DNA from: Verrucosispora sioxanthis
Lineage (GTDB): Bacteria > Actinomycetota > Actinomycetes > Mycobacteriales > Micromonosporaceae
Assembly (NCBI RefSeq): GCF_010560025.1
Contig: NZ_SAIY01000001.1
Location: forward strand, 496,001 to 560,000
DNA length: 64,000 nucleotides
Reading direction: 5' to 3'
Below, one piece after another: positions 35,536 to 44,064 of the stretch. The notes under the pieces were generated by a model. It had not been told where the DNA came from. It saw nothing but the letters and a program-made list of their open reading frames with translations, and did no database searches. A program made the position numbers and the translations under genes. The first letter of the stretch is position 1. Every line of letters begins with the position of its first letter.

Positions 35536-36714
35536 GTGCTGTTCCGCAGCTGGGAACGGGCCCCGGCCGGTACCGGGGTCGGCCCCGCCCACTGGCCCGA
35601 CGTGGCCCGGGTGGCCGACCACGTGGGTGTCGAGCATCTGCTGGTGACCCGGCACGCTCTGGTCCGGCAGGTGCTCACCGACCCCACGACGTTCCGACCC
35701 GACAACGCACTGGACGCGGTGACCCCGATGCCGGTGGCCGCGCTGCGGGTGCTCGCCGCCCACCGGTTCCGGCTGCCGCCGACGCTGGCCAACAACGGTG
35801 GTGCCACCCACCCGGAGATCCGCGCCCTGGTCGCCGAGGCGCTGCATCCGACACGGGTGGCCGCCCAACGGGACTGGCTGGCCACGCTGGTCCGGCAGCG
35901 GGTCGCCGGGCTGACCGCCGCCCTGGACACCGGCGCGCCGGTCGACCTGCACGCGGGTCTCGCCGCCGATCTGCCGCTGCTGGTCCTGGCCCGGCTGGTC
36001 GACCTGCCCGACGCGCCCGTCGCGGCGGTGAAGGAGTTCGCCCGCGCGGCGCTGGAACTCTTCTGGGCGCCGCTGGACGTCGACCGGCAGCAGGTGCTCG
36101 CCGCCGAGGTGGGGCGTTTCCACCGACTGCTGCGGGAGTTCGCCACCACCGGTGACGGCCTGGTCGCGTCCCTGCGCGCCGCCGGACACCCGCCCGACGT
36201 GGTCGTCGGTGCGCTGTTCTTTCTGCTGGTCGCCGGACAGGAGACCACCTCGCAGTTCCTCACCCTGCTGCTGCACCGACTCACCGGCGAGCCGACGGTG
36301 CTCGCCGGGCTGCGCGAAGGCTCGGTCGACGTCGCCGACGTGGTCGAGGAGGGGCTGCGGCTGGAACCGCCGATCGTCACCTGGCGGCGGGTCGCCGCCG
36401 TGGACACCACGCTGGGCGGGACGGGGGTGCCGGCGGGCACCAGTGTGGTGTTGTGGCTGGCCCGAGCCGGACGGGACCCGGAGGTCGTGCAGTCGCCGGA
36501 CGAGTTCCGCCCGGGGCAACGCGGGTCGCGCCGGCACCTGGCCTTCGGGGCGGGCGCGCACCGCTGCGTCGGCGACCAACTCGCCCGGATGGAAGCCGCC
36601 ACGCTGGTGCGCGAGGCCGTACCGCTGCTGTCCGGGGTACGTGTGGTACGCCCACCCCACTATCCCGACAATCTCACCTTCCGGATGCCCGACGCCTTCG
36701 TCGTCCGCCGCTGA
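35536..36714 (+). CDS. Cytochrome P450
   Basis: The 392-residue soluble P450 has the I-helix oxygen-binding motif (LFFLLVAGQETTSQFL, Glu in place of the more common Asp/His), the ExxR pair (EEGLR), and the haem loop HLAFGAGAHRCVGDQLARMEA with the Cys ligand. It needs ferredoxin and reductase partners that are not nearby. No biosynthetic gene cluster surrounds it, apart from the methyltransferase 9 bases upstream; substrate is unknown. Confidence 0.93.
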   Translation: MLFRSWERAPAGTGVGPAHWPDVARVADHVGVEHLLVTRHALVRQVLTDPTTFRPDNALDAVTPMPVAALRVLAAHRFRLPPTLANNGGATHPEIRALVAEALHPTRVAAQRDWLATLVRQRVAGLTAALDTGAPVDLHAGLAADLPLLVLARLVDLPDAPVAAVKEFARAALELFWAPLDVDRQQVLAAEVGRFHRLLREFATTGDGLVASLRAAGHPPDVVVGALFFLLVAGQETTSQFLTLLLHRLTGEPTVLAGLREGSVDVADVVEEGLRLEPPIVTWRRVAAVDTTLGGTGVPAGTSVVLWLARAGRDPEVVQSPDEFRPGQRGSRRHLAFGAGAHRCVGDQLARMEAATLVREAVPLLSGVRVVRPPHYPDNLTFRMPDAFVVRR

Positions 36715-36726
36715 CCCGGGCGGGAG

Positions 36727-36740
36727 TTGACGAAAGTCAG
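36727..36740. promoter_or_regulatory. Palindromic operator before ABC exporter
   Basis: TTGACGAAAGTCAG, 60 bases before the ABC ATPase start. Its 13-base core TGACGAAAGTCAG (palindrome TGAC-GAAA-GTCA) occurs again at 40799-40811 in front of the sensor-kinase operon. Probably bound by the DesR-like regulator at 38496-39173. Confidence 0.7.
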
Positions 36741-36799
36741 GGCCGGGTGCTGCCTTTCGGGCACGGTGGGCCACATCGTCACCGACCTACCGTCCCGGC

Positions 36800-37726
36800 A
36801 TGATTACGTTACGTGCGTTGACCAAGCGGTTCGGGGAGACCACCGCTGTCGATGAACTGACCGTCGACATCGGTCCCGGCCGGGTCACCGGCTTCCTCGG
36901 GCCGAACGGCGCCGGCAAGTCGACCACCATGCGGCTGATCCTGGGACTGGACCGGCCCACCGCCGGCCAGGCGCTGATCGGTGGGCGGCCGTACCGCGAG
37001 CTGCGCCGGCCACTGCACGAGATCGGTGCGCTGCTGGACGCGCGGGCCCTGCATCCCGCCCGTTCCGGCCGGGCCCACCTGTTCGCGATGGCCGCCAGCA
37101 ACGGCATACCGAAACGCCGGGTGGACGAGGTGCTCGCCACCGTCGGGCTTGACGATCGGGCGGCGGCGAAGCCGGCACGCGCGCTCTCCCTCGGCATGGG
37201 TCAGCGGCTCGGCATTGCCGGTGCCCTGCTCGGCGACCCGCCGGTGCTGATGTTCGACGAACCGGTCAACGGCCTCGATCCGGACGGGGTGCGCTGGATC
37301 CGGCAGCTCAGCCGGTCCCTGGCCGCCGAGGGCCGGACCGTGCTGATCTCCAGCCACCTGATGAGCGAGATGCAGCAGACCGCTGACTGGTTGGTGGTGC
37401 TCGGCCAGGGCCGACTGATCGCCGACGCGCCCACTGCCCAGGTGATCACCGGCAGCGGACTGGCCGTACGAGTTCGCAGCCCGCGACCGGCCGGGCTGGC
37501 GGCCCTCGCCGATCGGCTGACCGCAGCCGGTGCAGTTGTCGAGTCCGGCGAAACTGACGAGCTGACCGTCACCGGCAGCACCGTCGAGCGGATCGGCGAG
37601 CTGGCGTACGAGCTCGGGGTACCGCTGCACGAGTTGGCCGCGCAGGAGGCATCCCTGGAGCGGGCCTTCATGGCCCTGACCGCCGACCACGTCGAGTACC
37701 CGGCCGGCGCGGGAGGTGCGGCATGA
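36800..37726 (+). CDS. ABC transporter ATP-binding protein (ABC-2 exporter)
   Basis: The 308-residue protein has Walker A (GFLGPNGAGKSTTMRL), a slightly atypical signature (LSLGMGQRLGIAGALL), Walker B (VLMFDEPVNGLDPDGV) and the H-loop (ISSHLMSEM), with a C-terminal extension as in DrrA/BcrA-type exporters. It powers the permease encoded by the next gene, which overlaps it by four bases. The pair faces, tail to tail, a two-component system whose promoter has the same palindrome, so export of an envelope-active compound under its control is likely. Confidence 0.94.
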   Translation: MITLRALTKRFGETTAVDELTVDIGPGRVTGFLGPNGAGKSTTMRLILGLDRPTAGQALIGGRPYRELRRPLHEIGALLDARALHPARSGRAHLFAMAASNGIPKRRVDEVLATVGLDDRAAAKPARALSLGMGQRLGIAGALLGDPPVLMFDEPVNGLDPDGVRWIRQLSRSLAAEGRTVLISSHLMSEMQQTADWLVVLGQGRLIADAPTAQVITGSGLAVRVRSPRPAGLAALADRLTAAGAVVESGETDELTVTGSTVERIGELAYELGVPLHELAAQEASLERAFMALTADHVEYPAGAGGAA

Positions 37727-38475
37727 CAACGATCCGCGCGGAGTGGACCAAACTCCGGACGGTACGCAGCACCTGGTGGACGGTGCTCGCCTCGGTGGTG
37801 CTGATGGCCGCCGCCGCCGGGCAGCTGGCGATCTACGTCGCCAACGGCAACACCAACGACGATCCGAGCGACGACGCCGGGGTGGTTCCGGTGGGGACCG
37901 TACTTGTCGACTCGCTGGAACTGGTCCAGTACGCCGTGCTCGCCCTCGGCCTACTCATGATCACCAGCGAGTTCACCACCGGGACGATCCGCACCACCTT
38001 GCAGTGCACGCCGTCGCGGGGTCGCCTACTGCTGGCCAAGGCGGCCGTGACAGCGGCCGTGACCTTCGGGCTCGGCTTGCTGCTCGGCGGGGCCGGTGCC
38101 CTCGTCGCTTCGCCGGTGCTCGGTGAATGGGGAGCCGTCCCGGCGGCCGGCACTCTCCGCGACGTCGTCGCCCTGGCCGCCTACCTGGCGTTGATCGGTG
38201 TCCTCGCGCTCGGCCTCGGCGCCGTGCTGCGCAGCGCCGTGCTGACCTTGACGGTGCTCCTCGCGGTTCTGATGATCGTGCCGGTGTCGTTGCGCGAGCC
38301 GGACATCAACGCGCTGCACCGGATCGCCGACGCCCTTCCGGGCGAGGCCGGCAAACACCTCCTGGCCGGCGACGGGCAACCGTACCCGCCGGTGGTCGCA
38401 CTGTTGCTGCTCGCCGGCTGGGCCGCCGTGGCGCTGCTGGCCGGCCGAGCGGCGCTGCACAGACGCGACGCGTGA
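37723..38475 (+). CDS. ABC-2 type permease
   Basis: The 250-residue membrane protein has six predicted helices and the ABC-2 pattern: N-terminal EWTKLRTVRSTWWTVLASVV, then ITSEFTTGTIRTTLQCTPSR (the amphipathic coupling segment that follows helix two in this family) and several Ala/Leu-rich helices. It overlaps the ATPase gene (ATGA) and must form the channel with it. Substrate unknown. Confidence 0.92.
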   Translation: MTTIRAEWTKLRTVRSTWWTVLASVVLMAAAAGQLAIYVANGNTNDDPSDDAGVVPVGTVLVDSLELVQYAVLALGLLMITSEFTTGTIRTTLQCTPSRGRLLLAKAAVTAAVTFGLGLLLGGAGALVASPVLGEWGAVPAAGTLRDVVALAAYLALIGVLALGLGAVLRSAVLTLTVLLAVLMIVPVSLREPDINALHRIADALPGEAGKHLLAGDGQPYPPVVALLLLAGWAAVALLAGRAALHRRDA

Positions 38476-38495
38476 GAGGTGAGGCGGGGCTGGTC

Positions 38496-39173
38496 CTATT
38501 CGACCGATTCAACCAGCCCCGCCTCGTACGCGAGGATCGCCGCCTGCACCCGGTTACGTACCTCAAGCCGGGTGAAGATGCTCGTCAGGTAGGTCTTCAC
38601 GGTGCCCTCGACCAGATACAACCGGCTGGCGATCTCGGCGTTGGACAGTCCCGCCCCGACCAGCGCCAGTACCTCCCGTTCCCGGGTGGTCAGCCCGGCC
38701 AGCCGATCCCGGGCCAACGGTCGGCGGGCGACCCGGTCGCCGCCCAACTCGATCACCCGGCGAGCCACAGTCGGGGACAGGTACGCGCCGCCACCGGCTA
38801 CCGCGTGCACCCCGGCGATGAGTTCCCGCGGGTCGCCGGACTTGAGCAGGAAGCCGCTGGCCCCGTGCCCCAGCGCCCGCGCCACATGGTCGTCCTCGCC
38901 GAACGTGGTGAGCATGATGGTGGCCGTCTGCGGCACCGACCGGCGAATCTCGGCGGCGGCGGCGAGCCCGTCCAGCTTCGGCATCCGGATGTCCAGCAGG
39001 GCCAGCCGAGGCCGGTGGGCCCGGACCAGTTCCACAGCCGTCCGGCCGTCGCCGGCCTCGGCGACGACCTCGATGCCGGGGTCGGTGGCCAGGATCGCCC
39101 GAACGCCGGCCCGGATCATCGCCTCGTCGTCGGCCAACAGCACCCGTACCGGCGCCACTGGAACACTTGTCAT
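38496..39173 (-). CDS. NarL/LuxR-type response regulator
   Basis: The 225-residue protein has a receiver domain (VRVLLADDEAMIRAGVRAIL, phospho-acceptor in ALLDIRMPKLDG, Thr in IMLTTFGEDD, Lys in GFLLKSGDP) and a LuxR HTH (LTTREREVLALVGAGLSNAE, then GTVKTYLTSIFTRL). It is the DesR-like partner of the kinase at 39568. The ATG at 39173 overlaps the stop of the small membrane protein gene by four bases. Target sites are probably the TGAC-GAAA-GTCA palindromes at 36727 and 40798. Confidence 0.93.
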   Translation of the reverse strand: MTSVPVAPVRVLLADDEAMIRAGVRAILATDPGIEVVAEAGDGRTAVELVRAHRPRLALLDIRMPKLDGLAAAAEIRRSVPQTATIMLTTFGEDDHVARALGHGASGFLLKSGDPRELIAGVHAVAGGGAYLSPTVARRVIELGGDRVARRPLARDRLAGLTTREREVLALVGAGLSNAEIASRLYLVEGTVKTYLTSIFTRLEVRNRVQAAILAYEAGLVESVE

Positions 39174-39571
39174 TCGTCCACCCGCTCCTTGCTGACCAGC
39201 CGCCCGTCGACGAAGCACAACCGCCACGTCGGCTGGGCCAACGGGAAGTTGCCGTCGGTGTAGTACTCGCAGTCCGGCCGGGCCCCGGCAGGCCGGTCGA
39301 CCTGCCGGGGCGGCAGACCAACCAGGTCGCCCCGGGCCACACCCACCGGTAGTTTCTCGAAGGTGTTCCGGTCCAGCACCGTGCCGACGGTGGCGACCGG
39401 GTAGTAGATCAGCGACAGTGCCAGCGTGAGGCCGACCGGTGCGCCGAGCGCCACCAGCAGGCTGCGCCGGACCTGCCGGCGGGCTGCCGCGCCGACCGGG
39501 TGACCGCCGGCAGCAGCCGAGCCGGCCGGAGCCGGGTCGGGCGGATCAGCCGGGTCGGGCAGGTCGATCAC
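39170..39571 (-). CDS. Small membrane protein inside the two-component operon
   Basis: The 133-residue protein has a Pro/Asp-rich N-terminus, a basic patch (ARRQVRRS), one membrane helix (LLVALGAPVGLTLALSLIYY) and an outside domain of about 75 residues with two Cys (DCEYYTDGNFP and WRLCFVDG) that could form a disulfide. It overlaps the kinase gene upstream and the regulator gene downstream by four bases each, so the three are made together. A role as accessory sensor or kinase modulator is inferred from this; no family is recognised. Confidence 0.8.
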   Translation of the reverse strand: MIDLPDPADPPDPAPAGSAAAGGHPVGAAARRQVRRSLLVALGAPVGLTLALSLIYYPVATVGTVLDRNTFEKLPVGVARGDLVGLPPRQVDRPAGARPDCEYYTDGNFPLAQPTWRLCFVDGRLVSKERVDE

Positions 39572-40779
39572 GTCGGACCAGGCGCGCGCGCGGCGTCAAC
39601 GTCGGTGGCGGGGTCAGATACGGGTAACCGGGCTCGGACGGCAAACCCGCCCTGCGGGCATGCCCCGGCGCTGAGCGAGCCACCGGCGAGCCGGACCCGT
39701 TCGGCCAGGGCGAGCAGGCCGGAGCCGGTGGCGGGCGGCCCCGGCAGCGGACCGGCCGGCGGTGGCTCGTTGACCACCTCCATTACCACGCCGTCACCCC
39801 GCCGGACCAGCCTGACCGTCACCTCGGCTCCGGGCGCGTACCGGGCGGCGTTCGTCAGCGCCTCGCGGACCAACCCGTACGCGGCGTGCCACGTCAACTC
39901 CGGCAGGGCCGGCGGTGCGTCCAACCGGCCCGACGGCACCTCATCCGGGTTCGGCGACATGCTCCGTAGGTCCAGTCGCACCGCCATGCCGGCCTCCCGC
40001 GCGCCCTCGACCAGGTCGGCGATGTCCTCCCCGGCGGGACGGGTGGTGACCGGTGCGCTCTCCTCACGAAGCACCCCGATGATCCCGTGCAACCGCTCGG
40101 TGGCCTCGGCCACGCTGGCCCGTACCTCCCCGGCGGCTGCGCGGTGCCGGGGATCGAGTCCGTCGGCGAGTTCCAGTGCGGCGGCACGCAGCGCGATCAG
40201 GCTCAGCGAGTGCCCGAGCGAGTCGTGCATCTCTCGCGCGATGCGGGCCCGCTCGCGCAACCGGATCCGTTCCGCGGCACCCAGGCGCTCTTGTGTGCGA
40301 GCCTGCTCGTAGCGGCGACCGGCGTCGACAAGCGCTGCCTGCTGCCGCCGGTACCTGCCGATCAGCCAGGGAAAGACGCCCGCGAACAGCAGCACCGTGG
40401 CGAGCAGAAACCAGGTGGCCATGCCGGTGCCGAGCAGCCCGAGGTTGAGCACCGTGCCACCGGCCGCGATCAGCGCGAAGACCGCGGCCACCGGCCGCGT
40501 ACGGGAGCTGCGTCGGCCAGCCAGGTAGCTGAACACCGGGATGGCGAAGACGAAGTTCCCGTCGAGCAGCGTGCCGAGCACCACCACGAGCAGGGCGACA
40601 AGCGGCAGCCGCCGGCTGACCGCGACCGCGACACCGACCCCGCCCAGGCCGATGAGCAGCGACACCACTGCGTCGCGGGAGTGCGGCGGAGTGGCACCGA
40701 CGTACCCGAACGGCGCGGCCAGCACCGCCCAGAGCAGCAGGTCACGCCACCTCTTGTGCACAGCGGTCACGCTACCCAC
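39568..40779 (-). CDS. DesK-type sensor histidine kinase
   Basis: The 403-residue kinase has an N-terminal membrane region of about six helices (20-150), a HisKA_3 domain with phospho-acceptor His in RARIAREMHDSLGHSLSLIA, and an HATPase domain (REALTNAARYAPGAEVTV, GSGLLALAERVRLAGGS). There is no extracellular sensor loop, so the signal is probably sensed in the membrane, as for DesK or LiaS-like kinases. GTG 40779 is the longest start; a GTG three codons later (40770) is also reasonable. It is preceded by a palindrome shared with the ABC exporter promoter. Confidence 0.93.
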   Translation of the reverse strand: MGSVTAVHKRWRDLLLWAVLAAPFGYVGATPPHSRDAVVSLLIGLGGVGVAVAVSRRLPLVALLVVVLGTLLDGNFVFAIPVFSYLAGRRSSRTRPVAAVFALIAAGGTVLNLGLLGTGMATWFLLATVLLFAGVFPWLIGRYRRQQAALVDAGRRYEQARTQERLGAAERIRLRERARIAREMHDSLGHSLSLIALRAAALELADGLDPRHRAAAGEVRASVAEATERLHGIIGVLREESAPVTTRPAGEDIADLVEGAREAGMAVRLDLRSMSPNPDEVPSGRLDAPPALPELTWHAAYGLVREALTNAARYAPGAEVTVRLVRRGDGVVMEVVNEPPPAGPLPGPPATGSGLLALAERVRLAGGSLSAGACPQGGFAVRARLPVSDPATDVDAARAPGPT

Positions 40780-40797
40780 CCCCGGCCGAGGTCGGCA

Positions 40798-40811
40798 CTG
40801 ACGAAAGTCAG
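40798..40811. promoter_or_regulatory. Palindromic operator before sensor-kinase operon
   Basis: CTGACGAAAGTCAG, a 14-bp inverted repeat (arms CTGAC/GTCAG), ends 19 bases from the kinase GTG. The core is identical to the one in front of the convergent ABC exporter operon, pointing to autoregulation and coordinate control. Confidence 0.72.
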
Positions 40812-40827
40812 CAGGTCGGCGGGGGGC

Positions 40828-41556
40828 TCAGGTGGTCTCGTCGGCCCAGGCGCGCCAGTCGTCGAGGACGCCGTACAGCGCCGGGGTGAGCCAGCCCGGC
40901 GCCGAACGCCGGAACACTCCCGGGTCCATCGCTCCGGCGCCGGCCGGCAGGGCGCCGAGCAGATTCGGCAGCAGGTCGCTGAGGTTCGCCCAGTGCACCA
41001 GTTCCGGCTCGGCCGGCCAGGCGCCGATCACCACGCCCGCCGGTACGGCCCGCCGTTCGAGGGCCTCCAGGGTGAGCGCGGTGTGGTTGAGGGTGCCCAG
41101 GCCGGCCCGGGCCACCACCACCGCCGCGGCGCCGAGCGACACGGCCAGGTCGGCGACCGTCCACGGCTCACCGGAGGGCCGCAGGCCCATCGGTACGAGC
41201 AGTCCGCCCGCCCCCTCGACCAGCACCAGATCGTGCTTGTCGGCCTCGTCCCGCACCGCGTCCACCGCGTTGTACAGCTCCAACGGTGGCAGCTCGGCCA
41301 CCCGGGCGGCGGCCAGCGGCGCGAGCGGGTCCGGGAAGCTGGCGAGCGTACGGCCGGTCATCGGGGCGGCCAGCCGGGTGACCGTCTCGACGTCGGCGGG
41401 ATCGCCGGTCGCCGTACCGGTCTGGCCTGGTTTGACCACCGCGACCCGTAGCCCGGCCGCCTGCGCCGCGGCCGTGATCGCCGCGGTGACCACCGTCTTG
41501 CCGACCTCGGTGTCGGTGCCGGTGATCAGCACCGGTCCGCGCCACTGATCCGTCAT
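40828..41556 (-). CDS. bioD: Dethiobiotin synthase
   Basis: The 242-residue protein has the BioD P-loop (VLITGTDTEVGKTVVTAAIT), the VVKPGQTG segment, VLVEGAGGLLVPMG and a C-terminal GVVIGAWPAEPEL. It closes the ureido ring of dethiobiotin from 7,8-diaminopelargonate, CO2 and ATP. ATG 41556 overlaps the restored bioF stop (ATGA), showing a bioF-bioD operon. bioA is not in the window. Confidence 0.95.
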   Translation of the reverse strand: MTDQWRGPVLITGTDTEVGKTVVTAAITAAAQAAGLRVAVVKPGQTGTATGDPADVETVTRLAAPMTGRTLASFPDPLAPLAAARVAELPPLELYNAVDAVRDEADKHDLVLVEGAGGLLVPMGLRPSGEPWTVADLAVSLGAAAVVVARAGLGTLNHTALTLEALERRAVPAGVVIGAWPAEPELVHWANLSDLLPNLLGALPAGAGAMDPGVFRRSAPGWLTPALYGVLDDWRAWADETT

Positions 41557-42694
41557 GGCGCACATTCCACGATGACCTCCAGGGCGTGTTCGAAGTCCCG
41601 CCGTGGCACCCCGGCGCTGATCGTCAGCCGCAGCCTCGACCGGCTGTCGGGGGTGGAGGGCGGGCGGAAACAGCCGACCGCCACCCCCTGGTCCCGGCAG
41701 GCGGCGGCCCACGCCGTCGCCGCCTCCGGGCTGGGCGCGGTGACCGAGACGACGGCGGCGTCGGCAGCGGAGACGTCCAGGCCGGCGGCGCGCAGCCGGC
41801 CGACCGCAGGGCGGCCCGCTCGGCCAGCTCGGCGCGCAGGCCGGTGCCGGAGCGCGCCAGCCCGACGGCGGCCCGCACCCCGGCCGCCACCACGGGCGGC
41901 AGGGCGGTGTCGTAGATGAAGGTCCGCGCGGTCTCCACCAGGTGCCGGACGAACTCGGCCGGGCCGGCCACCACGCCACCGGCCCCGCCGAGCGCCTTGG
42001 ACAGCGTCGCGGTGACCACCACGTCGGGTTCGCCGGTCAGTCCGGCCCCGGTCACCGCGCCGGCACCGTCCGGGCCGAGCACGCCCAGCGCGTGCGCGTC
42101 GTCGACGAGCAGCAACGCGCCGTGTTCGCGGGCGGTGGCGTGCAGCCGAGCCAGCGGGGCGAGGTCACCGTCGACGGAGAAGACCGACTCGGTGACCACC
42201 ACCGCCGGCCGGCCCGGGGCGGCGGCGAGGGCGGCGGCGACCGCGGCCACGTCGGCGTGCGGTGTCACCACCGTCTCCGCACCGGAGATCCGGCAGCCGT
42301 CGATGAGTGAGGCGTGGTTGTGCGCGTCGGAGATCAGCAGCGTACGGGGACGCACCAGCGCGCGGATCGCACCGAGGTTGGCCAGGTACCCGGAGGAGAA
42401 GACGAGCGACCGGTCGGTGCCGAGCCAGTCGGCGAGCGTTTCCTCAAGCGTGTGGTGCGCATCGGTGGAACCACGGACCAGCCGTGAGCCGGTCGCACCC
42501 AGCCCGTACGCGGAAAGGGCCTGCGCGGCGGCGGCAACCACCTCGGGGTGCCGGGCCAGACCCAGGTAGTCGTTGCCAGCCAGGTCGATCACGCCGTCCG
42601 CGGCGGCGCGGGGATGCAGTCGGCGGGTCAGCCCCGCCTTCGCCCGCAGCTCGGCGCGGCGGTCCAGTGCCGCCAGCCAGTCCGCCACCGCCAC
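41553..42694 (-). pseudogene. bioF: 8-amino-7-oxononanoate synthase, one frameshift
   Basis: From GTG 42694 (GGGGAAGG upstream) the protein is a normal Bio[75 protein letters not shown] and the PLP-lysine segment VTATLSKALGGAGG. Near 41800-41810 the frame is lost (LAERAALRS then out-of-frame). In the next frame the correct C-terminus continues (VGRLRAAGLDV, then GVAVGCFRPPSTPDSRSRLR) and ends at 41553-41555, overlapping the bioD start. A single missing base explains it. Either a recent inactivating deletion or a sequencing error; the intact rest favours the latter. Confidence 0.85.
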
Positions 42695-42830
42695 GTCCCT
42701 TCCCCGCCGGTTCCCGCCCGTCAGGCGCTTCCGCCGGGCGAAGTTACCACCCGCCGGGCCTGCCCCGGCGTGGCGTGGTGCGGCTCGCCGCACCACGCCG
42801 AGACCGCTCCGCGCCCGCCGTCCGCGCTCG

Positions 42831-42860
42831 TTTACCGCCTGCGAAGGGGCCTTGTAGGGT
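42831..42860 (+). promoter_or_regulatory. Predicted leaderless bioB promoter
   Basis: TTTACC at 42831-42836, an 18-base spacer and TAGGGT at 42855-42860, ending 7 bases before the bioB ATG. This predicts a transcript starting at the ATG. No separate BirA- or BioQ-type palindrome was recognised in the 173-bp bioF-bioB gap. Confidence 0.6.
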
Positions 42861-42867
42861 ACGTGCC

Positions 42868-43863
42868 ATGCCAGAGATCCTCGACCAGGCCCGGGACCAG
42901 GTGCTGCACAACGGCGTCGGTCTCGACGAGGCCGGTGTCCTCGCCGTGCTGAACCTGCCCGACGAGCACCTGTCCGCCACCCTCCAGCTCGCCCACGACG
43001 TGCGGATGCGCTGGTGCGGCCCGGAGGTCGAGGTCGAGGGCATCGTGTCGCTGAAGACCGGCGGCTGCCCGGAGGACTGCCACTTCTGTTCCCAGTCCGG
43101 CCTGTTCACCTCGCCGGTGCGGTCGGTGTGGCTGGACATCCCCTCGCTGGTCAAGGCGGCGAAGCAGACCGCCGCGACCGGGGCGACCGAGTTCTGCATC
43201 GTGGCCGCCGTGCGCGGTCCGGACGACCGGCTGATGAAGCAGATGCGTGAGGGCGTCGCCGCGATCAGGGCCGAGGTCGACATCCAGGTCGCCGCCTCGC
43301 TCGGCATGCTCACCCAGGACCAGGTCGACGAGCTGGTCGACATGGGGGTGCACCGCTACAACCACAACCTGGAGACCTGCCGCTCGTACTTCCCGAACGT
43401 GGTCACCACGCACTCCTGGGAGGAGCGGTGGGAGACCCTGCGGATGGTCCGCGAATCCGGCATGGAGGTCTGCTGCGGCGGCATCCTCGGCCTCGGTGAG
43501 ACCGTCGAGCAACGGGCGGAGTTCGCCGCGCAGCTGGCCGAGTTGGATCCGCACGAGGTGCCGCTGAACTTCCTCAACCCTCGGCCCGGCACGCCGCTGG
43601 GCGACCGCCCGGTGGTCGAGGGCAGGGACGCGCTGCGGGCCATCGCCGCGTTCCGGCTGGCCATGCCGCGCACCATCCTGCGGTACGCGGGCGGCCGGGA
43701 GATCACCCTGGGTGACCTCGGCACCCGCGACGGACTGCTCGGCGGCATCAACGCCGTGATCGTCGGCAACTACCTGACCACCCTCGGCCGGCCCGCCACC
43801 GACGACCTCAAGCTGCTCGACGAGCTGAAGATGCCGGTCAAGGCGCTCTCGGCGACCCTGTGA
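42868..43863 (+). CDS. bioB: Biotin synthase (radical SAM)
   Basis: The 331-residue protein has the radical-SAM cluster motif in [14 protein letters not shown] (Cys67, Cys71, Cys74), the [2Fe-2S]-ligand region ([42 protein letters not shown]) and the C-terminal [12 protein letters not shown]. It inserts sulfur into dethiobiotin. It is divergent from bioF-bioD and overlaps bsaP by four bases. In this organism group BioB depends on the small protein encoded next. Confidence 0.96.
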   Translation: MPEILDQARDQVLHNGVGLDEAGVLAVLNLPDEHLSATLQLAHDVRMRWCGPEVEVEGIVSLKTGGCPEDCHFCSQSGLFTSPVRSVWLDIPSLVKAAKQTAATGATEFCIVAAVRGPDDRLMKQMREGVAAIRAEVDIQVAASLGMLTQDQVDELVDMGVHRYNHNLETCRSYFPNVVTTHSWEERWETLRMVRESGMEVCCGGILGLGETVEQRAEFAAQLAELDPHEVPLNFLNPRPGTPLGDRPVVEGRDALRAIAAFRLAMPRTILRYAGGREITLGDLGTRDGLLGGINAVIVGNYLTTLGRPATDDLKLLDELKMPVKALSATL

Positions 43864-44060
43864 CGGCGGCCGTGGCGGGTCAGACCTGGTGCGACAGGTG
43901 CGGCGAAGCGGCGGTGGCCGGCGCACACGAGCAGTGTGCGGCGGCCCGCGCCCTGGAGCCGCCCCGTTACTGCGGCCGGTGCCGCCGCCGGATGAAGGTG
44001 CAGGTGCTGCCGGTCGGCTGGTCGGCGATCTGCGTCGAGCACGGTGAAATTCGGAGCTGA
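43860..44060 (+). CDS. bsaP: Biotin synthase auxiliary protein
   Basis: The 66-residue protein is rich in Cys: [18 protein letters not shown] and [21 protein letters not shown]. This is the pattern of BsaP, the small actinobacterial Fe-S protein found to be needed for biotin synthase activity in corynebacteria and mycobacteria, where it is thought to supply the sulfur or repair the auxiliary cluster. GTG 43860 overlaps the bioB stop (GTGA), so translation is coupled. Confidence 0.9.
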   Translation: MTAAVAGQTWCDRCGEAAVAGAHEQCAAARALEPPRYCGRCRRRMKVQVLPVGWSAICVEHGEIRS

Positions 44061-44064
44061 GCGG

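Noticed and set aside
34858..36714. A natural-product biosynthetic cluster around the methyltransferase and P450
   Set aside because: No core synthase, precursor peptide or other tailoring gene nearby.
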